Shown: positions 1 through 7,057 of the stretch, in pieces
Position numbering within the stretch: the first letter of the stretch is position 1
How the letters are laid out: each line of letters begins with the position of its first letter
NCBI GenBank assembly: GCA_046704825.1
Contig: JBJKRE010000292.1
Location: 1-11,439 of the forward strand
Source: CAVRTJ01 sp046704825
GTDB lineage: Bacteria > Acidobacteriota > UBA4820 > DSQY01
Length of the DNA: 11,439 bases
Reading direction: 5' to 3'
The notes under the pieces: generated by a model
The model's database searches: none
What the model saw: the letters and a program-made list of their open reading frames with translations, nothing else
Told to the model about the DNA's origin: nothing
Position numbers and translations under genes: made by a program

Positions 1-93
1 GTGTCTTTTTCTCGCAAATATGCTCTGCCTGCACGAGGGGGGCGGATCCAGAGACACGGACTTTCGTGCGGGCGATGGCTGAGCCCCGCGCCC

Positions 94-111
94 GGGGCGC
101 CGCGGCGCCCC
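94..111. repeat. Perfect 18-bp GC palindrome
   Basis: GGGGCGCCGCGGCGCCCC is identical to its own reverse complement. It lies about 35 bp upstream of the candidate -35 box of the diguanylate cyclase gene. It could be the hairpin of a terminator for a gene left of the window (no T-run follows on either side) or a dimeric operator. The sequence cannot tell these apart. Confidence 0.5.
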
Positions 112-144
112 CTGTGAACGGCGTATCCTCCCGGTGGCCCGCCC

Positions 145-173
145 TTGCTGTTTCTTCGATACGGTCCTAAACT
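145..173 (+). promoter_or_regulatory. Candidate sigma-70 promoter
   Basis: TTGCTG at 145-150 and TAAACT at 168-173 are separated by exactly 17 bases. Agreement with consensus is 3/6 and 4/6. The implied start is near 180, giving a leader of about 65 nt to the GTG at 245. It is the best such pair seen upstream of the gene, but each box alone is weak. Confidence 0.35.
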
Positions 174-233
174 TACACGGGTTGGTGAGCTGCAATGACA
201 ACACTTCGACGAACCATGAAATGCGTGCATGGC

Positions 234-239
234 AGGAGG
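234..239 (+). promoter_or_regulatory. RBS fixing the GTG start of the diguanylate cyclase
   Basis: AGGAGG lies 5 bases before GTG 245. The upstream in-frame candidates, GTG 134 and ATG 221, lack such a site and would put a hydrophilic extension before the signal peptide. Confidence 0.75.
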
Positions 240-244
240 CGGGT

Positions 245-3205
245 GTGACGATCCTCCGTCGCTGCAGCCCTCTCATCGCCGTCCTGCTGGCCGGGTGTGC
301 GGTCCTGGTGAGCCGTCCGGCGTCCGCGCTGGATCCCGGGAAGCTCATCGTTCAGTACGGCCACAGAGTATGGTCCGAAAAGGACGGCCTGCCTCAGAAC
401 TCGGTGCTGTCGATCGTTCAGTCACCCCGCGGATACCTCTGGCTGGGTACGCAGGAGGGGCTGGTGCGGTTCGACGGCGTCCGGTTCACCGTCTACGACA
501 AGGACAACACCCCGCAGATGCGCGGCAGTTACGTCGCGGCGCTCTGCGAGGACGGAAAAGGGGACCTGTGGATCGCCCTGGACTCTGGCGGATTGCTCAG
601 GAGGCGGGGCGGCACATTTTCGGTTCCGGCCGGTGTGAAGGCCCTCGAGAACGTAAGAATCCTCTGCATCGCCCGGGACAGCCTGCACAGGCTGTGGCTG
701 GGCACGGACAACGCCGGCGTCTTCTGCCTGGACGGTTCCAGGATCACCCGGTACACGGTGAAAGAGGGGCTGCCCGGCCCTGTGGTCTACGCCGTCTACC
801 AGGACGGGCGGGGAACGGTCTGGATCGGAACGAACCGGGGATTGGCGACGCTGAGCGGCGGAAAGATATCCACATTTCCCATGCCCGGGAAAAAACACAA
901 CTGGTACTACGCCATCACGGGGGATTCGCAGGGCAACGTGTGGGTCGGAACCTTTCGCGGCCTGTTCCGTATCGGACCGGGAAGAACGGTGACGCGCTTT
1001 ACCGCGAAAGACGGCATCCCCAATCCGACGGTCTACGCCTTGTATCACAACGCCGCGAACCACGCCCTGTGGGTCGGGACCAAAGGGGGACTCTGCAGAT
1101 ACCTCGACGGACATTTTGAAACCTACGGCGTTGCGGACGGCCTGTCGAACGGCCAGGTGCTCTCCATCGCGGAGGACCGCGAGGGCGACCTGTGGGTGGG
1201 CACCGCCGATGGGCTGAACCGCTTCCGGGACGACAAGTTCTTCAGCCTCGGCACGAAAAACGGCCTCCTGAACGGCATGGTGACCTGCGTGCTCCAGGCG
1301 AGGGACGGGAGCATATGGATCGGGACGGATGGGGGAGGCGTTTCGCGCTGGACAAAACACGGTATCGTCAATATCACCCGGAAGGACGGCCTGCCCAGCG
1401 ACACAGTCGACACCCTCTGGCAGGATCCCGACGGGACCATCTGGATGGGCCTGGATTCGGGCGGACTGGTCAAGTGGAAGTCCGGCCGGCTGACCCGGTT
1501 CATGGCCTCGGACAAGCGTCTGACCAACACGGCCATCACCTGCATGCTGAGGGACGGAGCCGGGACGCTGTGGGTGGGGTGCGCAAACGGCGTCTTCAGG
1601 ATCGAAGGCGGCCGCGCGACGCTCCTGACCCGCAAGGACGGCCTGTCGGGAGACACGGTGACCTGCCTGCTGGAGGACCGCAAGCGGGACGGCCTGTGGC
1701 TGGGCACCGACGCGGGCGGTCTGGATTTTTACAGGGGCGGCGCCTTCAGCGTGTATACGACGCGCCAGGGCCTGGTCAACGACGACGTCAACGCTCTCTA
1801 CGAAGAGGCGGACGGGACGCTCTGGGTGGGAACCATGGGAGGTCTGAGCCGGCTCCGTGGCGACCATTTCGCGAACGTGACGCGCCTGCAGGGCCTGTTC
1901 AGCGACACCGTCTTCACCATCCTCCCTGGCAGGGACGGACGCTTCTGGATGAGCTGCAACAAAGGAGTGTTCAGCGTACGCAGGAGCGAGCTGGAATCGG
2001 CGGCCGACGGACAGACCCTGAAGCTGTCCTGCGACACATACGGCCGGTCGGACGGCATGGGCAGCAGCGAGTGCAACGGCGGTGTCCAACCCAGCGGCTG
2101 CGTGACGCGGGGAGGCTGGCTCTGCGTGGCCACGGTCCGCGGGCTGGCGGTGCTCGATCCGAGCGCGATCCACCTCAACCTCAAGCCGCCGCCGGTGGTC
2201 ATCGAGGACATGCGGTTGGACGGGCGCTCCGTCGCTCTGTCGCCCAGACTCCGGATCCTGCCGGGCCGCCACCGCCTCGAGTTCCGCTTCACGGCGCTCA
2301 GCCTCGTGGCGCCGGAAAAGGAGCTGTTCAAGTATCGCCTCGAGGGCTACGACTCGGCCTGGGTCGATGCGGGGACCCACAGGGAGGCCGTCTACACGGG
2401 GCTCCCGCCCGGCCGTTACACGTTCAGGGTCATCGCGTGTAACAACGACGGGGTGTGGAACAAGCAGGGCGCATCCTTTTCGTTCACCCAGCTGCCGCAC
2501 TTCTACCAGACGTGGTGGTTCCTGGTCCTGCTGGTCCTGGCCGCGTCGGCGGCCGTGTTCGGCGTGGTGACCCTGAGGCTCGCCGCTTCGCGCAGGAGGG
2601 AATCCGCCCTGAGCCGGCTCGTGGAGGAGCGCACGGAGCTTCTCGAGGACCGCAGCCGGCAGCTCGAAACGGCCAATCGCAAGCTGCGCGAGCTCTCCAA
2701 CCGCGACGTGCTCACGGGCGTGGCCAATCGCCGCCGCTTCGAATCCGTGGTCGACACCGAATGGCGGCGGGCGGCCCGCACGGGATCCCCTCTCTCCATC
2801 CTCATGGCCGACATCGATCACTTTAAACCCTACAACGACGCATACGGGCACCAGAGGGGCGACGAATGCCTCAAGCGCGTGGCCGAAGCCATGGCCGGAG
2901 GACTCAAGAGAGCAGGCGACCTGATCGCGCGCTACGGCGGCGAGGAGTTCGTCGTCATCCTTCCGGGGCACACGGAAGACGTGGCTGCCTCGGTCGCCCA
3001 AAGACTCAGGACCGCCGTGGAAGACCTGCGGATTCCCACTACCGTGTCCACCGTCGCCCAGAACGTGACCATCAGCATAGGGGTCGCGACCGACGTCCCG
3101 CGAGAGCGGGAGCATTCGGAAACTCTGGTGGCGGCTGCCGACGAAGCCCTCTACCGGGCCAAGAGAGAGGGCCGGAACCGCGTCTGCAGAGGCCGTTCCT
3201 CCTGA
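245..3205 (+). CDS. Periplasmic-sensing diguanylate cyclase (14-blade propeller, Y_Y_Y, GGDEF)
   Basis: A predicted inner-membrane enzyme of 986 aa that makes c-di-GMP from two GTP in response to a periplasmic cue. Residues 1-28 form a signal peptide ending ASA; an LLAGC stretch at 14-18 leaves lipoprotein processing possible. Fourteen repeats of the two-component-regulator propeller type, with [IVL]W[IVLM]G[TL]-like cores from residue 65 to about 630, are enough for two seven-bladed propellers. A Y_Y_Y Ig-like domain (about 680-750), one transmembrane helix (757-779) and a coiled coil (785-818) follow. The GGDEF domain starts at the DxLTGxxNRRRF motif (821), has ADIDHFK (855-861) and ends with an intact GGEEF at 898-902. 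An RxxD inhibitory site (889-892) sits five residues before it. The architecture mirrors hybrid two-component propeller sensors, with a cyclase replacing the kinase. The ligand is unknown; such propellers often sense glycans, but that is inference. The gene converges on the transporter and is monocistronic here. Confidence 0.92.
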   Translation: MTILRRCSPLIAVLLAGCAVLVSRPASALDPGKLIVQYGHRVWSEKDGLPQNSVLSIVQSPRGYLWLGTQEGLVRFDGVRFTVYDKDNTPQMRGSYVAALCEDGKGDLWIALDSGGLLRRRGGTFSVPAGVKALENVRILCIARDSLHRLWLGTDNAGVFCLDGSRITRYTVKEGLPGPVVYAVYQDGRGTVWIGTNRGLATLSGGKISTFPMPGKKHNWYYAITGDSQGNVWVGTFRGLFRIGPGRTVTRFTAKDGIPNPTVYALYHNAANHALWVGTKGGLCRYLDGHFETYGVADGLSNGQVLSIAEDREGDLWVGTADGLNRFRDDKFFSLGTKNGLLNGMVTCVLQARDGSIWIGTDGGGVSRWTKHGIVNITRKDGLPSDTVDTLWQDPDGTIWMGLDSGGLVKWKSGRLTRFMASDKRLTNTAITCMLRDGAGTLWVGCANGVFRIEGGRATLLTRKDGLSGDTVTCLLEDRKRDGLWLGTDAGGLDFYRGGAFSVYTTRQGLVNDDVNALYEEADGTLWVGTMGGLSRLRGDHFANVTRLQGLFSDTVFTILPGRDGRFWMSCNKGVFSVRRSELESAADGQTLKLSCDTYGRSDGMGSSECNGGVQPSGCVTRGGWLCVATVRGLAVLDPSAIHLNLKPPPVVIEDMRLDGRSVALSPRLRILPGRHRLEFRFTALSLVAPEKELFKYRLEGYDSAWVDAGTHREAVYTGLPPGRYTFRVIACNNDGVWNKQGASFSFTQLPHFYQTWWFLVLLVLAASAAVFGVVTLRLAASRRRESALSRLVEERTELLEDRSRQLETANRKLRELSNRDVLTGVANRRRFESVVDTEWRRAARTGSPLSILMADIDHFKPYNDAYGHQRGDECLKRVAEAMAGGLKRAGDLIARYGGEEFVVILPGHTEDVAASVAQRLRTAVEDLRIPTTVSTVAQNVTISIGVATDVPREREHSETLVAAADEALYRAKREGRNRVCRGRSS

Positions 3206-3218
3206 GCCCGACGCTCAG
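3202..3218. repeat. Inverted repeat spanning both convergent stop codons
   Basis: CTGAGC (3202-3207), five bases, then GCTCAG (3213-3218). The left arm contains the TGA of the cyclase gene and the right arm contains the stop (TCA read on the plus strand) of the transporter gene. A second inverted repeat, GGACCG-C-CGGTCC, follows at 3221-3233 inside the transporter 3' end. No T-run follows, so a bidirectional terminator role is only a suggestion. Confidence 0.4.
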
Positions 3219-4552
3219 CGGGACCGCCGGTCCAGGCGGTTCGTCACCGCGATAAAGATCAGCAGTGCCAGAAATGCGACGGTGCCGATGCCCGCAAACG
3301 TATACCAGAGATAGGGAGCGTGAACGTAGGCCCCCTGGATCTGCTCCGGCGCCATCCCCAGGGCCTTCAACTTGTTCGGGTCCGGACAGAAGGCGTCCAG
3401 CAGGTAGCCCGAAAGGGCGAACCCGAAAAGCCACGCGAAGAACGTGTTGAGGTGGGCGTAGCCCATGTAAAGACCCTCCTGGCCTTCGGGCGCCTGGCGG
3501 GAAGCGAATTCGAGGTACCGCGGGCTGAGAAAGCACTCGGAAACGCCTTGCAGCGCGATTCCCAGAACCATCATGAGCGTTATGGGGTGGACGGCCATTC
3601 CGAGGAGGTGAACCTTGTGGCCGAGCAGGCCGGAGAAGGCCATCAGGAGAGGGGAGAAGGGGATCAGGGCCAGGGCGATCGCGATCGAGGTGACAGGCTT
3701 CAGCTTTCTCACCAGCTGAGTGATCGGGACAACCAGGAGCACGACTACGAGAGGGTTGACGTTCGCGTACCACTCGGGGCTCGCGTTTTCGCCCACCAGG
3801 CGGATCACGTACTTCGGCATGGAAGCGTAGAGCTGACCCTGTATGGCCCAGAAGCCCGCCGTTATGAGGATGAGGGCCAGGAAGCGGAAGTTCCGCACCA
3901 CCGTCCACAAATCGCGGAGAGCGTCAGAGGCACTGCGGGGGCGCTGGCGGCCGTTTTCCCTGGGGCGGTAGAGCAGTGCCACCAGCAGCAGCGCGATGAG
4001 CGCCGCGCCCGCCGAGTAGAGGGGGACGTAGTCGAGTCCCAGCATCGTCCTGACCGGCTTGGCGATGGTCTTTCCGGTGAAGGACCCGATGTTGACGATC
4101 ATGTAGAAGAGGCTGTAGGCGCGGGCGCGGTTCCGTGCGTCCGAGCTCTTGGCCACCGTACCGGTGATGATGGGCTTCACGAAGGACCCGCCCACCACTA
4201 TGAGCAGGAGGGCGAACAGGACGGGCCCCTTGTCTGGGAAGAAGCCGAGCGACCCGTAGCCGGCGGCGAGGAGGGTGAAGGCCAGCAGGAGCGAAGGCCG
4301 GAAACCGATCCGGTCCGCCGCGGCCCCGGTGATGAAGGGCAGGAGGTAGATGCCGGAGGCGAAGGCCGCCCCGATCCAGCCGGCCTGCACGTCGCTGAAG
4401 CCCACCACGTCCGTCAGGTAGAGCGCCAGTGCAATGAAGGTTCCGTAGTAGGCCGCCCGCTCGAACAGCTCCACGCCGTTCGCGGTCCAGAAAGCGCGCG
4501 GAAAGCGCCAGGTAAGGGTCGGCTCGGCGACGGTGCTCGACGGCTCGGGCAT
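3215..4552 (-). CDS. POT/PTR-family MFS transporter (proton-coupled peptide-type)
   Basis: A polytopic inner-membrane protein of 445 aa assigned to the proton-dependent oligopeptide transporter branch of the major facilitator superfamily. Seen in the sequence: the N-terminal proton-coupling motif ExxER at E28, E31 and R32, followed by AAYYG where the family usually has FxYYG; a helix-4 lysine at K126 in GGSFVKP; the PTR2 signature FYxxxNIGS at 149-157; and a C-terminal segment around SPRYLEFASRQAPEG, typical of the family. Hydrophobic segments repeat along the whole length, as in a 12-helix MFS protein. The start was set at ATG 4552, eight bases after GAGGGGG; an upstream in-frame ATG would add 29 residues that overlap the leader hairpin. 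Substrate is probably a di- or tripeptide or a related small molecule, but POT relatives also move other solutes. It follows the histidine kinase on the same strand and is preceded by an intrinsic terminator. Confidence 0.85.
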   Translation of the reverse strand: MPEPSSTVAEPTLTWRFPRAFWTANGVELFERAAYYGTFIALALYLTDVVGFSDVQAGWIGAAFASGIYLLPFITGAAADRIGFRPSLLLAFTLLAAGYGSLGFFPDKGPVLFALLLIVVGGSFVKPIITGTVAKSSDARNRARAYSLFYMIVNIGSFTGKTIAKPVRTMLGLDYVPLYSAGAALIALLLVALLYRPRENGRQRPRSASDALRDLWTVVRNFRFLALILITAGFWAIQGQLYASMPKYVIRLVGENASPEWYANVNPLVVVLLVVPITQLVRKLKPVTSIAIALALIPFSPLLMAFSGLLGHKVHLLGMAVHPITLMMVLGIALQGVSECFLSPRYLEFASRQAPEGQEGLYMGYAHLNTFFAWLFGFALSGYLLDAFCPDPNKLKALGMAPEQIQGAYVHAPYLWYTFAGIGTVAFLALLIFIAVTNRLDRRSR

Positions 4553-4560
4553 CGAGGAAT

Positions 4561-4567
4561 CCCCCTC
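4561..4567 (-). promoter_or_regulatory. RBS of the transporter gene, next to the terminator T-run
   Basis: GAGGGGG read on the minus strand lies 8 bases before the ATG and only 3 bases after the T-run of the upstream terminator. A transcript that terminates at the hairpin would therefore end before the RBS. Confidence 0.6.
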
Positions 4568-4570
4568 TAC

Positions 4571-4594
4571 AAAAAACGGGCGGTGGTCACCGCC
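4571..4594 (-). terminator. Intrinsic terminator in the transporter leader
   Basis: On the minus strand GGCGGTG-AC-CACCGCC (4594-4579) forms a 6-7 bp GC stem, followed by CG and six Ts (4576-4571). This is the clearest Rho-independent terminator in the window. It ends transcription coming from the histidine kinase gene. Because it sits only 18 nt before the transporter ATG, leaving no room for a promoter in between, it may also act as an attenuator for that gene. Confidence 0.75.
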
Positions 4595-4670
4595 GTGTCG
4601 TGGAAGGGGCAGTCTACCCACGGAAAGGGGATTCGGCAAGATGTACGGGTGCCGGCGCGCACTTCCAAGG

Positions 4671-4706
4671 GGCCGCGGGTGTCCTCCTGTCAGGAGGTCC
4701 GCGGCC
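4671..4706 (-). repeat. Large compound hairpin over the histidine kinase stop codon
   Basis: Outer arms GGCCGCGG (4671-4678) and CCGCGGCC (4699-4706), inner arms CCTCCTG (4683-4689) and CAGGAGG (4691-4697), joined by small asymmetric internal loops. The stop codon of the kinase lies in the hairpin at 4690-4692. No T-run follows on the minus strand, so it looks more like an RNA-stabilising or Rho-assisting structure than a simple terminator. Confidence 0.5.
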
Positions 4707-6906
4707 GGTGCAGAGGCAGGATCACGTCGAAGGTCGCACCGGGGGCCGGGTCGTTGTTGCGCGCCAGGACGGTTCCGCCGTGGGCGCTGACGATCTGTCT
4801 AACGATGGCCAGGCCGAGGCCTGTTCCTCCCCTGCGCCGGCTGGCGAAGGGTTCGAAGAGCAGGGGGAGCATGTCTTCAGAGATGCCTGGTCCACGGTCC
4901 ACGACGCTGACGGCCGCTTGACCGTTCCTCCGTTCGGCGGATATGAGGACCTCCGAGTCCTCCGGCGAAAAGCTGAGAGCGTTCTGCAGGATATTCAGAA
5001 ACACCTGTGCGAGTTTGGGCTTGTCGCCGCGTACGACCAGGGGCGCGTCCGGCGCAAGAAGCCTGGCGCCCGGTCCGAATCCGCCCAGTCCCGACTTCGC
5101 AAGGTTCAGCGATTCCTTCAGCACCTCCTGGAGGTGCACGGGGACATAGCGGTCCCTCTGGGTGGGACGGCCGAGTGTCAGAAGGTCTTCCATCAGGCGG
5201 TTGAGGCGGTCGACCTGGTCCCGGATGTGGGCGATGTGCACCTGGAACTCGTGCTGCTCGGGCAGGCCGCGCTCGATGGCTGCAAACAGTGTCCGGATCG
5301 CAAAGAGCGGGTTTCTCACCTCGTGCGCGACGCCGCCGGTGATCATGCCTATGGTTTCGAGTCTTTTGGCCTGCGCCAGCCTCTTTTCCAGCTCCATTTC
5401 CTGGGATACGTCCCGCTTGACAGCGACGAAGGCCTCGATCTCTCCGGAATCGTTTCTGACCGGTGAGATTATCATGTGCTCGTGGTAAAGGCTCCCGTCC
5501 TTCCTGCGGTTCACGATCTGTCCCGCCCACATGTGCCCGTTCAGAAGGGTTTCCCACATGGTCCTGTAGAACTGAGCGTCGTGGATACCGCTCTTGAGGA
5601 TCCTCGCGTTCCGTCCGATGAGATCCTTCTGGGTGTAGCCCGTTATTTTCTCCAAGGCGGGGTTGACGTAGAGCATCTGCCCGTGCGCGTCGGTCACGAC
5701 CACGGCTTCGTGGGCCTGTTTGATGGCCGTGCTGAGGAGTTGCCGCTGCCGCTCGTTCCTTTTTCGCTCCTCGATATCCTCGACGATGCCTACGAAGTAG
5801 GGGGGCTTCCCAGGACGTTCCCTGGCCAGAGAGGCCGTCAGGTTCACCCAGCGAGGCGATCCGTCCTTGCGGATGTATCGCTTCTCGATGGAGAAGGTGT
5901 CCAGCCTCCCCGCCCGAAGGCCTCGGACGAACTCGAAGTCCTTCTCGATGTCTTCGGGATGCGTGAGCAGGCGATAGTCCATGCCTTCGAGCTCTGTTTC
6001 GGTGTATCCTGTGATCTCGCAGAACTTCCTGTTGACGCGCAGGAGACGACCGTCCAGGGTGCCGTGGACGATGCCCACGGCCGCCTGCTCGAAGGTCGCC
6101 CGGAATCGGTCCTCCGCCTCCATCACGGAGGCTTCGGCCTTGCGGCGCTCCGTTACATCCCTGAGGTTCACGATGACGCCTGAAAGCGAGGGGTGGTCCG
6201 TGACGTTCTGGCCAGTGGTTTCCAGAAACCTCCAGCTTCCGTCGGCCGCCCGGCAGCGGAAGACAATAGGCCGGCCGCCGCCGGGCTCCCGGAGGCGTCT
6301 CAAGAGCCTTTCCCGGACGAAGGCCTGGTCGTCCGGGTGCACGTAGTCCAGGGCGCTTTCGGCCGTAAGCTGATTCGGGGTGAAGCCGAGCACCCGCCGT
6401 ACGGAGGGGCTGGCGTAGACGATGTCCCCCTCCGGACCCACGATCAGTATTATGTCCGGTGCGTTCTCTATGAGCTGGAAGAAGAAGTCCGACCGCTCAT
6501 CCACCCCGCGCTCCTCGAGCGTGGGTGGCTGGCTTTCTCTCGCGACCACTACCGCAAAGGCCTCTTCGGCCGACCCGGAGAGCCCGACGGTGACTTCGAC
6601 GGGCAGTGCCTCTCCTGCCGGACGTCTCAACCGGAGCAGCGCGGGCCTCGAGGGTGCGTCTCCCTGGATAGATTCGAGCCGTTCGGCCAGTTTTTCTCCC
6701 GGTTCGAGCAGCGCCCATATGACGGTTTTAAGCAGACTTTCCCGTGGACTGCAGGCCATCTCACAGGCCCTTTGGTTGACCTCCACGATATCCCAGCCGG
6801 GCAGGGCGCAGAGAAAGACCGCGTCCGGAAAACCGGCCAGAAGAGACATGAACCGGTCCGAATCTAAAGGCCCATCATTTTGGTCCAGTTCTGATCTGCG
6901 TGGCAT
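4690..6906 (-). CDS. Cytoplasmic sensor histidine kinase with four PAS domains
   Basis: A 738-aa protein with no signal peptide or membrane helix, so it should sense a cytoplasmic or membrane-permeant signal and autophosphorylate on histidine. PAS-like domains lie at about 15-124 (the most divergent), 140-255, 266-385 and 388-503. The last two carry clear PAC ends (VEDIEERK, VKRDVSQEME). HisKA follows with the phospho-acceptor His528 in GGVAHEVRNP. The HATPase domain has the N-box Asn642 in NILQNA, G1 DRGPGI (670-675), an F box LFEPF, and G2 GGTGLGL (693-699). All catalytic motifs are intact. The fourth PAS has GRNARILKSG and MWETLLNG, resembling NifL-type redox PAS domains; the LOV photoactive cysteine is absent. 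The start is supported by AGGAAGG four to five bases upstream of the ATG. No response regulator lies in the window, so it is an orphan here. Confidence 0.93.
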   Translation of the reverse strand: MPRRSELDQNDGPLDSDRFMSLLAGFPDAVFLCALPGWDIVEVNQRACEMACSPRESLLKTVIWALLEPGEKLAERLESIQGDAPSRPALLRLRRPAGEALPVEVTVGLSGSAEEAFAVVVARESQPPTLEERGVDERSDFFFQLIENAPDIILIVGPEGDIVYASPSVRRVLGFTPNQLTAESALDYVHPDDQAFVRERLLRRLREPGGGRPIVFRCRAADGSWRFLETTGQNVTDHPSLSGVIVNLRDVTERRKAEASVMEAEDRFRATFEQAAVGIVHGTLDGRLLRVNRKFCEITGYTETELEGMDYRLLTHPEDIEKDFEFVRGLRAGRLDTFSIEKRYIRKDGSPRWVNLTASLARERPGKPPYFVGIVEDIEERKRNERQRQLLSTAIKQAHEAVVVTDAHGQMLYVNPALEKITGYTQKDLIGRNARILKSGIHDAQFYRTMWETLLNGHMWAGQIVNRRKDGSLYHEHMIISPVRNDSGEIEAFVAVKRDVSQEMELEKRLAQAKRLETIGMITGGVAHEVRNPLFAIRTLFAAIERGLPEQHEFQVHIAHIRDQVDRLNRLMEDLLTLGRPTQRDRYVPVHLQEVLKESLNLAKSGLGGFGPGARLLAPDAPLVVRGDKPKLAQVFLNILQNALSFSPEDSEVLISAERRNGQAAVSVVDRGPGISEDMLPLLFEPFASRRRGGTGLGLAIVRQIVSAHGGTVLARNNDPAPGATFDVILPLHRPRTS

Positions 6907-7057
6907 GACCCCTTCCTGGCGGAAGCTTGTGGACGACGCCTGAAAGGGGAACCCGGCCCGTTCCGTTCCCGTCGGACATCGCGCGCAACAGCCTCACCCC
7001 CGTCCCCGTGTGAAAACGCAAACTTCGGACAGCCGGGCCGTTTCCTCCGGAGGGGCG
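6907..7057 (-). other. Intergenic leader of the histidine kinase gene
   Basis: These 151 nt separate the Cys-Pro protein from the kinase. They contain an inverted repeat GGGAAC/GTTCCC (6947-6952 with 6965-6970) and a 10-bp palindrome CCTCCGGAGG (7044-7053), neither followed by a T-run. I find no promoter pair I would defend. Confidence 0.35.

Larger units (their letters stand above)
1..244. other. Left-edge non-coding leader
   Basis: No convincing gene is visible here. Two plus-strand frames are open from the left edge, ending near 117 and 171, but their translations are short, arginine/proline-rich and unrecognisable, so I do not call them coding. The stretch holds an 18-bp palindrome and a candidate promoter (listed separately) and ends in a strong Shine-Dalgarno site for the diguanylate cyclase. 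I see no c-di-GMP riboswitch core and no tRNA. Confidence 0.5.

Noticed and set aside
1..244. c-di-GMP riboswitch in the cyclase leader
   Set aside because: No GEMM-type conserved core or tetraloop-receptor pattern is visible.
287..298. Lipoprotein processing of the cyclase at LLAGC
   Set aside because: The Cys is inside the hydrophobic core, followed by more hydrophobic residues, and a good signal peptidase I site (ASA) ends the segment. It is kept only as a minor alternative.
422..3115. Very long open frame (about 900 codons) on the minus strand opposite the cyclase
   Set aside because: The translation is Arg/Pro/His/Ala-rich with no recognisable domain. It is the usual antisense shadow of a GC-rich gene whose sense product has intact domains throughout.
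3320..4921. Plus-strand open frame of about 530 codons across the transporter and kinase 3' end
   Set aside because: It crosses two well-supported minus-strand genes and a terminator, and its product is charged low complexity with no membrane or domain pattern.
5550..5760. LOV photoreceptor reading of the fourth PAS domain
   Set aside because: The GRNARILKSG segment lacks the cysteine of the LOV GxNCRFLQ motif, so no flavin photoadduct could form.
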